From: Aquibium sp. A9E412
Lineage (GTDB): Bacteria > Pseudomonadota > Alphaproteobacteria > Rhizobiales > Rhizobiaceae
NCBI RefSeq assembly: GCF_030398335.1
Contig: NZ_JAOAOP010000028.1
Span: 1-41,807, forward strand
DNA length: 41,807 nucleotides
Reading direction: 5' to 3'
Shown: positions 16,043-25,229 of the stretch, piece after piece
How positions within the stretch are numbered: position 1 is the stretch's first letter
How the letters are laid out: each line of letters begins with the position of its first letter
Made by a program: the position numbers and the translations under genes
The notes under the pieces: generated by a model
The model's input: the letters and a program-made list of their open reading frames with translations, nothing else
Told to the model about the DNA's origin: nothing
Database searches by the model: none

Positions 16043-18780
16043 CGCTCGTCTCCGACGGCGCGGATCGCCGCCAGCACCCGGGCGGGCGTCGCCGGCAGGG
16101 TGGTGACGGCGGCGCCGGTGGCGTCGCGGATGGCGTTGAGGATGGCCGGCGCGGTGGGGATCAGCACGTGCTCGCCCAGCCCCTTGGCGCCGAACGGGCC
16201 TTCCGGGTCCGGCACCTCGATCAGGATCGTCTCGACCGGCGGCACGTCGCCGATGGTCGGGATCAGGTAGTCGTGCAGGTTCTCGGTGCGGCCGGGCACG
16301 TATTCCTCCATCAGCGCCATGCCGATCCCCTGCGCGATGCCGCCCTCGATCTGGCCTTCGGCGAGCAGCGGGTTGATGGCGCGGCCGACGTCGTGCGCCG
16401 CCGTCACCCGGACCGGCCGCACCGTGCCGAGCCGGGTGTCGACGTCGAGCTCGACGAGCTGCGCGCCGTAGCCGTAGACGGCGTAGGGCCGGCCCTGGCC
16501 GTCGGCGTCGAGCGCGGTGGTCGGTGGGTCGTAGGTCTCCTCGGCGCAGAACACCAGCCCGGTCCCGTCGGCCGGCAGGTCGCCGAGCGCCAGCCGCCGC
16601 ACGGCCTCGCCCTCGCGCAGGACGAGCGTCGCGCCGTCGAGCGCCAGCGCGGCACCGTCGGAGACGTTGGCGTAGCGCAGCACGGTCTCGCGCAGCGCGC
16701 GGCCGGCGCGCTCGGCGGCGCGGCCGGTGATGAAGGTCTGGCGCGAGGCCGAGGTCTTGCCGGCGTCGGGCGTCAGCGCGGTGTCGGCGCCGACCAGGCG
16801 GATGGCGGCGAGCGGCAGGCCGAGCGCGTCGGCGGCGATCTGCGCGATCACCGTGTTGGCGCCCTGGCCGATGTCGACGGCGCCCTGGTGCAGGCGGACC
16901 GTGCCGTCGGCGGCGATGCCGATGCGGATCGTCGAGGGGTTGGGCAGCGCGGTGTTGCCGCAGCCGTACCAGCAGGAGGCGATGCCGACGCCGCGCCGCA
17001 CCACCGGGCCGGCCGCGTTGCGGGCGGCCGCTTCGGCGTTGGCGCGGCTCCAGTGCGGCTCGAGCGCGGCGAGGCAGGCGTCGATGCCGACGCCGGCGAG
17101 CACCTGGCCGCAGGTCGTCGCGTCGCCGTCGCGCAGCGCGTTGCGCCGGCGCAGGGCCAGCCGGTCGATGCCGAGGGCGTCCGCCAGCGCGTCGTAGAGC
17201 GTCTCCTGCAGCATGGTCGCCTGCGGCACGCCGAAGCCGCGGAAGGCGCCGGCGACCGGCCCGTTGGTGTGCACCGCGCGCGCCGTCGCCCGGTAGGCGG
17301 GCGTGCGGTAGGGGCCGGAGGCGTGCACCGGCACGCGGTTGGCGACCGTCGGCCCCCAGCTCGCATAGGCGCCGGTGTTGAAGGTGCCGTCGAACAGCAT
17401 GCCGGCGATGCGGCCGTCGGCATCGGCGGCGATGGTCGCCGTCATGCGCGCCGGGTGCCGCTTGGTCGTCGCGGCCATCGATTCGGCGCGGCTGAAGGCG
17501 AGCGCGGCCGGCCGGCCGGTCTTCAGCGCGACGAGCCCGATCAGCGGCTGCAGCGACAGGTCGAGCTTGGAGCCGAAGCCGCCGCCGGCGGCCGTCGGCA
17601 CGATGCGCACCCGCTCGACGGGCAGGCCGAGCACGGCCGCCGTCTCCTCGCGGTCCATCGCCGGCGCCTGGGTGCAGGCGGCGATCACCAGCGTGTCGCC
17701 GTCCATGTGCGCGACGCCCGCCTCGGGCTCGATATAGGCGTGCTCGACATAGGCGGTGTCGAGCGATCCCGACACGCGCACCGCCGCGCCGGCGATCGCG
17801 GCCTGCGCGTCGCCGCACACGACGCGGCCGTTCACCAGCACGTCGTCGGGGCGCCCGGCGTGCAGCGGCGCGCCATCGGGCGGCATCGCGTCGGGCGTCA
17901 GGCCGTGCGGCAGCGGCTCCCAGTCGACGGGAAAGCCGGCCGGATCGAAGGCGGCGACGGCCTGCGGCGCACCGGCGACCAGCGCCACCGCCTCGCCGCG
18001 GAAGCGCACGCGGTCCTCGGCGAGCGCCGGCTGGTCGGCGAAGGCGGCGATGACGCCGAAGCGGTTGCGGCCGGGAATGTCGGCGGCGGTGAAGACGGCG
18101 GCGATGCCGGGATGCGCGGCGCGCCAGGCTTGCAGATCGCCGAAGCGGAAGCGGGCGTGCCAGTGCGGCGCGCGCACCACGCGCACGGCCAGCGCGTCGG
18201 CCGGCCAGCCGTCGGCGCCGAAGCGCTCGCTGCCCAGCACCTTGGCCAGGCCATCGAGGCGCAGCGGCGAGGCGCCGACCGCGCCGCCGGCCGGCAGGGT
18301 GGCGGCGTCGACGGCGGTCGCGTTGGCGTTCATCACCGCGGCGACGATCTTGCGGTAGCCGGTGCAGCGGCACAGGACGCCGCCCAGCGCGTCGGCCACC
18401 GCGGCCTCGTCCGGCTGCGGCGTGCGCGCCAGAAGCGCGGTCGCGGCGACCAGCAGGCCGGGCGTGCAGATGCCGCACTGTGCCGCGCCGTGCCGCAGGA
18501 AAGAGGCCTGCAGCGCCGAGACCGCGCCGTTCGACAGCCCCTCCACGGTGGTCACGCGGCGGCCGGCCGCCTGCCGGGCCGGCACCAGGCAGGCGCACAG
18601 CACCGCACCGTCGACGAGCACCGAGCAGGCGCCGCAGTCGCCGGCGTCGCAGCCGACCTTGGTGCCGGTCAGGCCGAGCGGCCCGCGCAGCACCGCCGAC
18701 AGCCGTGCGGCAGGCGCGGCCTCGACCGTCACGGCGCGACCGTTGAGCTCGAAGGCGATGGGCGCGGGCGCGTGGCTCAT
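16039..18780 (-). CDS. Fused 2Fe-2S and molybdopterin subunits of a xanthine dehydrogenase-family hydroxylase (probable nicotinate hydroxylase)
   Basis: This is a 913-residue fusion of the small and large subunits of a molybdenum hydroxylase. The first 2Fe-2S cluster is bound by C44, C49, C52 and C64, and the second by C102, C105, C137 and C139. After a linker near residue 165, the large subunit shows G-G-G-F-G-S-K, G-A-F-R-G-F-G-V-P-Q, D-I-G-Q-G-A-N-T and, near the C-terminus, G-A-K-G-L-G-E with the catalytic glutamate. These subunits are more often separate. The FAD subunit gene overlaps upstream (ATGA) and the 6-hydroxynicotinate reductase homologue downstream. That order, plus divergent pncA, makes nicotinate C6 hydroxylation the best guess; the motifs alone do not fix the substrate. 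Confidence 0.9.
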   Translation of the reverse strand: MSHAPAPIAFELNGRAVTVEAAPAARLSAVLRGPLGLTGTKVGCDAGDCGACSVLVDGAVLCACLVPARQAAGRRVTTVEGLSNGAVSALQASFLRHGAAQCGICTPGLLVAATALLARTPQPDEAAVADALGGVLCRCTGYRKIVAAVMNANATAVDAATLPAGGAVGASPLRLDGLAKVLGSERFGADGWPADALAVRVVRAPHWHARFRFGDLQAWRAAHPGIAAVFTAADIPGRNRFGVIAAFADQPALAEDRVRFRGEAVALVAGAPQAVAAFDPAGFPVDWEPLPHGLTPDAMPPDGAPLHAGRPDDVLVNGRVVCGDAQAAIAGAAVRVSGSLDTAYVEHAYIEPEAGVAHMDGDTLVIAACTQAPAMDREETAAVLGLPVERVRIVPTAAGGGFGSKLDLSLQPLIGLVALKTGRPAALAFSRAESMAATTKRHPARMTATIAADADGRIAGMLFDGTFNTGAYASWGPTVANRVPVHASGPYRTPAYRATARAVHTNGPVAGAFRGFGVPQATMLQETLYDALADALGIDRLALRRRNALRDGDATTCGQVLAGVGIDACLAALEPHWSRANAEAAARNAAGPVVRRGVGIASCWYGCGNTALPNPSTIRIGIAADGTVRLHQGAVDIGQGANTVIAQIAADALGLPLAAIRLVGADTALTPDAGKTSASRQTFITGRAAERAGRALRETVLRYANVSDGAALALDGATLVLREGEAVRRLALGDLPADGTGLVFCAEETYDPPTTALDADGQGRPYAVYGYGAQLVELDVDTRLGTVRPVRVTAAHDVGRAINPLLAEGQIEGGIAQGIGMALMEEYVPGRTENLHDYLIPTIGDVPPVETILIEVPDPEGPFGAKGLGEHVLIPTAPAILNAIRDATGAAVTTLPATPARVLAAIRAVGDER

Positions 18781-19646
18781 GCGGCCTTACCCGCATCGCG
18801 CGGCGCGCCGGCCAGGCGCACGGCGCGGGCGACGATCTCGCGCACGGCGGCGCGGCGGTAGTCGGCCGTGCCGCGCACGTCGTCGATCGGCGCCAGCTCG
18901 TCGAAGGGATGGGCGGCGACGGCGGCGTCGCTGTCGGCGCCGGCGGTGCGGCCGGCGAGCGCGGTCTCCAGCCTCGCCAGCCGCCGCGCCACCGGCGAAC
19001 AGGCGCCGACGGCGATCGCCGCCTCGGCGATGCGGCCGGCGCCGTCGAGCGTGAGGCGGGCCGCGACCATGGCGATCGCGATGACGAGATAGCGCCGCGC
19101 GCCGAGCTTGAGGAAGGCGGAGCGGCCGCGCGCCGCCGCCTTCGGCACGCGCACCGCGACCATCAGCTCGTCGCCGGCCAGCGCGGTCTCGCGGTTGCCG
19201 CGCAGGAAATCGGCGAGCGGCAGCCGCCGCGTGCCGGCCTGCGAGGCGAGCTCCACGGCGGCATCGAGCGCCAGCAGCGGCGGCACGCCGTCGGCGGCCG
19301 GCGAGGCGTTGCACAGGTTGCCGGCGACCGTGCCGGCGTTCTGGATCTGCACCGAGCCGACCTCGCGGGCGGCCTGCCGGAGCGCGTCGAAGGCCGGCGG
19401 CAGGTCGGCGGCGAGCAGCGCGCTCCAGGTGGTGCGCGCGCCGATGACGATGTCGCCGTCGCTCTCGGCGATGCCGCACAGGGCTTCGAGGTCGTTGAGG
19501 TCGAGCACGTCGTCGGCGAGCGGCCGGTCGCCGAGCGCCGGATAGACGTCGGTGCCGCCGGCCAGACACCGCCAGCGCCCGTCGGCGAGCAGCGCGAGCG
19601 CCTCGGCGACGGTGGACGGTCTGGCGTAGCGCGGCACCCGGCTCAC
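18777..19646 (-). CDS. Xanthine dehydrogenase-family FAD-binding subunit
   Basis: This is a 289-residue FAD subunit (subunit M) of the molybdenum hydroxylase. Motifs are L-A-G-G-T-D-V-Y-P near residue 30 and the flavin-site stretch V-G-S-V-Q-I-Q-N-A-G-T-V-A-G-N-L-C-N-A-S-P-A-A-D, which is diagnostic. I chose the GTG at 19646: GGGAGG lies four bases upstream and the protein then has the usual family length. A TTG at 19682 would extend it, but that codon lies inside the operator and about where transcription should begin. It is the first gene of the seven-gene operon, directly behind the promoter and palindrome at 19666-19710. Confidence 0.9.
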   Translation of the reverse strand: MSRVPRYARPSTVAEALALLADGRWRCLAGGTDVYPALGDRPLADDVLDLNDLEALCGIAESDGDIVIGARTTWSALLAADLPPAFDALRQAAREVGSVQIQNAGTVAGNLCNASPAADGVPPLLALDAAVELASQAGTRRLPLADFLRGNRETALAGDELMVAVRVPKAAARGRSAFLKLGARRYLVIAIAMVAARLTLDGAGRIAEAAIAVGACSPVARRLARLETALAGRTAGADSDAAVAAHPFDELAPIDDVRGTADYRRAAVREIVARAVRLAGAPRDAGKAA

Positions 19647-19665
19647 CCTGCCTCCCGCGGCCCGA

Positions 19666-19689
19666 ATTTCATTCGTATGCAAATGATAT
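19666..19689. promoter_or_regulatory. Probable MarR operator (imperfect palindrome)
   Basis: The core TCATTCGTATGCAAATGA (19669-19686) is an imperfect palindrome centred at 19677/19678, with 7 of 9 positions matching between arms. Extending to 12 per arm gives 9 of 12. Its A+T richness stands out in this GC-rich DNA. It covers the -10 box of the promoter driving the hydroxylase operon, and its size suits a MarR dimer, which the same operon encodes. The divergent pncA gene starts 130 bases away on the other side, so one site could control both. No second copy was found near the transporter operon. Confidence 0.6.
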
Positions 19690-19710
19690 CAGCGGCGGGC
19701 GGCTTGTCAA
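19683..19710 (-). promoter_or_regulatory. Predicted sigma70-like promoter of the nicotinate operon
   Basis: Reading the minus strand, TTGACA (19705-19710) is followed after 16 bases by TATCAT (19683-19688), that is a perfect -35 box and a five-of-six -10 box. Transcription would start near 19676, about 30 bases before the GTG of the FAD subunit gene and inside the palindrome. A repressor there would block RNA polymerase. Confidence 0.65.
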
Positions 19711-19818
19711 AGCCGTCCGCTTCGGGCCACGTTGCGCGCGATTCCGCCCCGAACGCCGGGCCATGCGCCGCCGGCGCGGACGACAGGACGGACCGTGGCG
19801 CAGCCGATGGAGGACGCG

Positions 19819-20418
19819 ATGAGCCGAGAGGCCCTGCTGGTGATCGACGTGCAGTATGATTTCTGCCCCGGCGGCGCGCTGGCGGTCGCGGACGGCGATG
19901 CCGTCGTGCCGGTGATCAACGGCCTGATCGGCCGCTTCGACCACGTCATCCTGACGCAGGACTGGCATCCGGCCGGCCATTCCAGCTTCGCCTCGAGCCA
20001 TCCCGGCCGGCAGCCCTTCGACACGGTGGCGATGGCCTATGGCGAGCAGACGCTGTGGCCGGATCACTGCGTGCAGGGCACGCGCGGGGCGGCGTTCCAC
20101 GACGGGCTCGAATGGACCAAGGCCGAGCTCGTCATCCGCAAGGGCTTCCGGCCCGAGGTCGACAGCTACTCCGCCTTCTTCGAGAACGACCACGAGACGC
20201 CGACCGGGCTCGCCGGCTATCTGCGCGAGCGCGGCATCGGGCGGCTGACGCTGGCCGGGCTGGCGACGGATTTCTGCGTCGCCTATTCGGCGCTCGACGC
20301 GGTGCGCGCCGGCTTCGCGGCGACGGTGGTGATGGAGGGCTGCCGGGCGATCGACCTCGGCGGCTCGCTGGCGGCGATGACGGCGCGCATGGAGGAGGCG
20401 GGCGTCACGCTGGCCTGA
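19819..20418 (+). CDS. pncA: Nicotinamidase (bifunctional nicotinamidase/pyrazinamidase)
   Basis: This is a 199-residue cysteine hydrolase converting nicotinamide to nicotinate and ammonia. The catalytic triad is D10 (V-I-D-V-Q-Y-D-F-C-P-G-G-A-L), K108 (V-I-R-K-G-F) and C153 (A-T-D-F-C-V). Metal ligands are D48, H50 and H83 in T-Q-D-W-H-P and W-P-D-H-C-V-Q-G-T. Length and motifs match PncA closely. The ATG at 19819 has a perfect GGAGG five bases upstream; in-frame codons further upstream lack this. It is divergent from the hydroxylase operon across a 172-base region with a shared palindrome, and converges on the livF-like gene 11 bases downstream. Besides NAD salvage, it would supply nicotinate to the catabolic operon. 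Confidence 0.95.
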   Translation: MSREALLVIDVQYDFCPGGALAVADGDAVVPVINGLIGRFDHVILTQDWHPAGHSSFASSHPGRQPFDTVAMAYGEQTLWPDHCVQGTRGAAFHDGLEWTKAELVIRKGFRPEVDSYSAFFENDHETPTGLAGYLRERGIGRLTLAGLATDFCVAYSALDAVRAGFAATVVMEGCRAIDLGGSLAAMTARMEEAGVTLA

Positions 20419-20429
20419 GGCCGCTGCGC

Positions 20430-21137
<708 letters not shown>

Positions 21138-21141
21138 CGCC

Positions 21142-21869
<728 letters not shown>

Positions 21870-21882
<13 letters not shown>

Positions 21883-22832
21883 GGCAGCCACCGCTCGCGC
21901 AGCGTGCCGACCAGCCCGCGCGGGAAGTAGAGGATGAGCAGGATGAGGGCGAGGCCGACGACCAGCAGATAGGCCGAGGTGTAGCCCGAGGTGACGTCGA
22001 CGACGTAGAACATCGCCAGCGTGCCGACGATCGGTCCGAGCGTCGTCGCCGCGCCGCCGAGCAGCACCCACAGCAGCGGCAGGATCGAATACTGGATCGA
22101 GGCGAAGCCGGCGCCGACATAGCCGAACAGCAGCGCATAGGCCGCGCCGGCGGCCGCGCACAGCACGCCGGAGACCGCCACGGCGGCGAGCTTGTTGGCG
22201 AACACGTCATAGCCCAGCATGCGCATGCGCTCCTCGTTCTCGCGGATCGCCACCAGCGTGCGGCCGAACGGCGCGCGCACGATCGCCACGGTGGCGGCCA
22301 ACGCCGCGGCGAACAGCGCCAGCGCCAGCAGGTAGCGCGTCGACGGGTCGGTCGGGTCGAGCACGGCGCCCGGCAGGGCGATGAAGCGGTCCTCCGGTGC
22401 CAGCACCAGCCCCTCCTCGCCGCGCGTGTAGGTGGTGAAGTAGAGGGTCAGCAGGTAGATCACCTGGGCGAACATCAGCGTCACGATCATGAAGGCGACG
22501 CCGGTCGTCCTGAGCGCCAGCACGCCGACGGCGAGCGCCAGCGCCAAGCCGGCCGCCAGGCCGGCGGCGAAGCCGGCCGGCGCCGGCCAGCCGAGATGGT
22601 AGACGGTGAGCCCGGCGCCGTAGAGCCCGGCGGCGAAGAACATCGCGTGGCCGAGGCTGAGCAGTCCGGTGTAGCCGAACATCACGTTGTAGCCCATGGC
22701 GAAGACGGCGAGCACCAGGATGCGCGAGAAGACGCCGCGGTGGTACTCCGGCAGCAGCCAGTTGAGCGCCAGCAGCAGCAGCACCAGGCCGAGGTGCAGC
22801 GCGACGATGCGGGCGAGCCCGTCGGTCCTCAT
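21870..22832 (-). CDS. livM: Branched-chain amino acid-type ABC transporter permease (LivM type)
   Basis: This is a 320-residue inner membrane permease with many hydrophobic helices. The LivM motif stretch [19 protein letters not shown] lies near residues 48-66, and the cytoplasmic coupling segment [14 protein letters not shown] lies near 200. The C-terminus ends with F-P-R-G-L-V-G, usual for the family. The ATG overlaps the TGA of livH (ATGA). Confidence 0.93.
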
Positions 22833-23710
22833 CGCGGCGCCGTCCCGAACAGGCCCTGCGGCCGGAAGACGAGCACCAGCGCGACGAGCAGCGTGGCCAG
22901 CATCTTGGCGAGCGTCGGCGAGAAGAACACCGAGATGATGCCGTCCGACAGGCCGATCAGCACCGCGGCGAGCACCGTGCCGCGCAGCGAGCCGAGGCCG
23001 CCGATGATGACGACGATGAAGGACAGCAGCAGCGGGTCGAGGCCCATCAGGTAGTGCGCCTGCTGGATCGGCACGATGAGCACGGCGGCGATGGCGGCGA
23101 GCCCGGCGCCGAGCGCGAAGACGCCGGCATAGACGCGGTCGACGGGAATGGCGAAAGCCTGCGCGGTCTCGCGGTCGTACTGGGTGGCGCGCATGAGAAG
23201 GCCGGCGCGGGTGCGCGTGAGCATCAGCCAGGTGGCCACCACGAGCAGCGCGGCGACGGCGATGACGAACAGCTTGTAGCCGGAATAGCCGAACCAGGGC
23301 AGCGTGACGCGGATCGAGAACGGCGCCTCGACCGGCCGCGCCTCGGGGCCGTAGAAGGTCAGCGCGAGCTGCTGGATGATGTAGAGCAGGCCGATGGTGG
23401 CGACGATGGTCGCCTCCGGCTCGTAGGACAGCCGGCGCAGCACCAGGCGCTCGGCGGCGAAGGCGACCGCGGCGACCACCAGCGGGCTGACGACGAGCGC
23501 GGCGAGGAAGCCGACCGCCGGGTGGCCGCCGACGATGCTGGCGACCCACCAGGCGACGACGGCGCCGAGCATGAAGAACTCGCCATGCGCGACGTTGACC
23601 ACCCGCATGACGCCGAACACCAGCGACAGGCCGAGCGCCATCAGCGCCAGCACCGCCGACGTGACGAGGCCTTCCAGCGTGGCCAGGAGAAGGTGCGGTC
23701 CGAAGGACAT
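22829..23710 (-). CDS. livH: Branched-chain amino acid-type ABC transporter permease (LivH type)
   Basis: This is a 293-residue inner membrane permease. M-A-L-G-L-S-L-V-F-G-V-M-R-V-V-N-V-A-H-G-E-F opens the protein as in LivH. The coupling segment with R-A-T-Q-Y-D-R-E-T-A-Q-A-F lies mid-protein, and G-G-L-G-S-L-R-G-T near residue 240 is conserved. The length matches (about 290). It follows the binding-protein gene after an 81-base gap and overlaps livM. With LivM it forms the membrane channel. Confidence 0.93.
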   Translation of the reverse strand: MSFGPHLLLATLEGLVTSAVLALMALGLSLVFGVMRVVNVAHGEFFMLGAVVAWWVASIVGGHPAVGFLAALVVSPLVVAAVAFAAERLVLRRLSYEPEATIVATIGLLYIIQQLALTFYGPEARPVEAPFSIRVTLPWFGYSGYKLFVIAVAALLVVATWLMLTRTRAGLLMRATQYDRETAQAFAIPVDRVYAGVFALGAGLAAIAAVLIVPIQQAHYLMGLDPLLLSFIVVIIGGLGSLRGTVLAAVLIGLSDGIISVFFSPTLAKMLATLLVALVLVFRPQGLFGTAPR

Positions 23711-23791
23711 TAAGGCGGGCGTCGGCAGGCCGGCGCCGCGCCCGCCGCCCGCGGCATGCGCCGCCGGACGGAGGACGCGGCAGCCGCCGGA

Positions 23792-25096
23792 TCAGAAGGG
23801 CTGCGCGGTGTAGTCGGCCTCCGGCTCGTAGAGCCCGTCCTCGATCGAGGTGCGGTGGACGACCTTGAGGGCGCTGTTCTCGACCAGCGAGATGTTCTGG
23901 TGGCCGAAGCACTGGTGCAGCTTGCCGTTGAAGCGCTTGGCGCCCTGCGGGTGGTTGATGCCGGCGTCGAAGCCGCTCATCGCCTCGGTCGCCTCGATCA
24001 CCTTGGCGCGGTCGTCCGGCCCCTTGTAGTCGGCCATCTCCATCGCCGCCTTGATGACGTAGAGCGTCTCCCAGCAGCCGAACATATGGGCCGCCGTCGA
24101 CACGTCCTTGGGATCGTCGAGACTGGCGCCGCTGTCGTCGATGCCGACGGCCTCGCGATAGGCGCGCTCGTAGTCCGGCATGTCGGGCTGGGCGTAGCGC
24201 GCCATGCCCTCCCAGAAGTGGCTGCCCTCGAGGAACTCGAGCCCCGGGCTCGACAGCGCCACGGCCTCGAGCGAATCGATGAAGCCGAAGAGCGCCGGTC
24301 CGCCGGAGCCGAAGAAGTCGCCCATCTCCTTGACGAAGGTCAGCACCGCGGGGCCCACCATGACGTGGTAGATGACCTCGGTCTCGGAGGGGATCTGCGG
24401 GAAGTAGCGGGTGAACGAGCTCTCGGTCGGCGGGATCGGCACCTTGGCGATCACCTCGCCGCCCTGCGCGGCGATCGCCGGCTCGAAGAAGTCGCGGTGA
24501 TCGTGGCCGAAGGCGTAGTCGGGATAGATCATCGTCACCTTCTTGCCGAGGTTGCCGGAGATCCACGGCGCCACGGAGGTGACCTGCGAGCGCACGTCGG
24601 TGATGCCCGGCTGCACGACCCAGCGGTTCAGCCGGCCGGAGGCGACGTGGTAGCCTTCCGACACGACGTAATAGGGCATCTTCAGCTCGCCGGCGGCCGG
24701 CGCCGAGCCGGTCACCACATGCGAGAACAGCGTGCCGTAGACGATGTCCGTCTTGTGCTGGTTGGCGAACTTCTCGACCACCTCGGCGCCGCGCGCGGGA
24801 TCGGTGCCGTCGTCCTCGACGACGATCTCGACGGGGCGGCCGTTGATGCCGCCCTCCTCGTTGATGCGGGCGACGGCGGCCTCGGTGACGCGCTCGTACC
24901 AGCGGCCATAGGCCGCGCCGATGCCGGTGCGGTGGGCCTGGAAACCGATGCGGATCGGCTCGGAGGACTGCGCCTGCGCGTAGCGCACGAAGCCCGGCCC
25001 GAGCGCCAGACCGGCGGCCGCGCCCATGCCCTTGAGCGCGCCGCGCCGGGTCAGTCCGCCCGCACGGCGCGCGCCCTTGCTGCCAATGTCCGTCAT
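23792..25096 (-). CDS. Periplasmic substrate-binding protein of the branched-chain amino acid-type ABC transporter, probable Tat export
   Basis: This is a 434-residue type I periplasmic binding protein. The N-terminus has L-T-R-R-G-A-L-K-G-M followed by an Ala/Gly-rich hydrophobic stretch ending A-Q-A, a twin-arginine signal with cleavage near residue 43. The mature part starts with P-I-R-I-G-F and contains I-N-E-E-G-G-I-N-G-R-P-V-E-I-V-V-E-D-D, the standard fold marker. The ATG at 25096 has AAGGAAGGGG upstream. It is the first gene of the transporter operon. No clear promoter is seen in the 133 bases before it. The amide/urea-type subfamily resemblance is an impression only. Confidence 0.9.
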   Translation of the reverse strand: MTDIGSKGARRAGGLTRRGALKGMGAAAGLALGPGFVRYAQAQSSEPIRIGFQAHRTGIGAAYGRWYERVTEAAVARINEEGGINGRPVEIVVEDDGTDPARGAEVVEKFANQHKTDIVYGTLFSHVVTGSAPAAGELKMPYYVVSEGYHVASGRLNRWVVQPGITDVRSQVTSVAPWISGNLGKKVTMIYPDYAFGHDHRDFFEPAIAAQGGEVIAKVPIPPTESSFTRYFPQIPSETEVIYHVMVGPAVLTFVKEMGDFFGSGGPALFGFIDSLEAVALSSPGLEFLEGSHFWEGMARYAQPDMPDYERAYREAVGIDDSGASLDDPKDVSTAAHMFGCWETLYVIKAAMEMADYKGPDDRAKVIEATEAMSGFDAGINHPQGAKRFNGKLHQCFGHQNISLVENSALKVVHRTSIEDGLYEPEADYTAQPF

Positions 25097-25229
25097 GCCC
25101 CTTCCTTTCGATGCTTGTCTTCGTGGCGGCCGCTGCACACCAGGCGCGCGATCCCGCCACCGGAACGCGGCGGACTCAACCACCATTCCGGCGGCATGGC
25201 AATACGGCCTGACGCCGGGTAAGGCGGCT

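Noticed and set aside
16168-18861. A very long open frame (897 codons) on the plus strand, opposite the molybdenum hydroxylase gene
   Set aside because: The predicted protein is Arg/Gly/Ala/His-rich without motifs, while the opposite strand encodes a full-length enzyme with all cofactor residues. Such open antisense frames are normal at this GC content.
19647-19682. Longer start (TTG at 19682) for the FAD subunit gene
   Set aside because: The codon lies within the operator and before the predicted transcription start, without a ribosome binding site. The GTG at 19646 has GGGAGG upstream and gives the usual family length.
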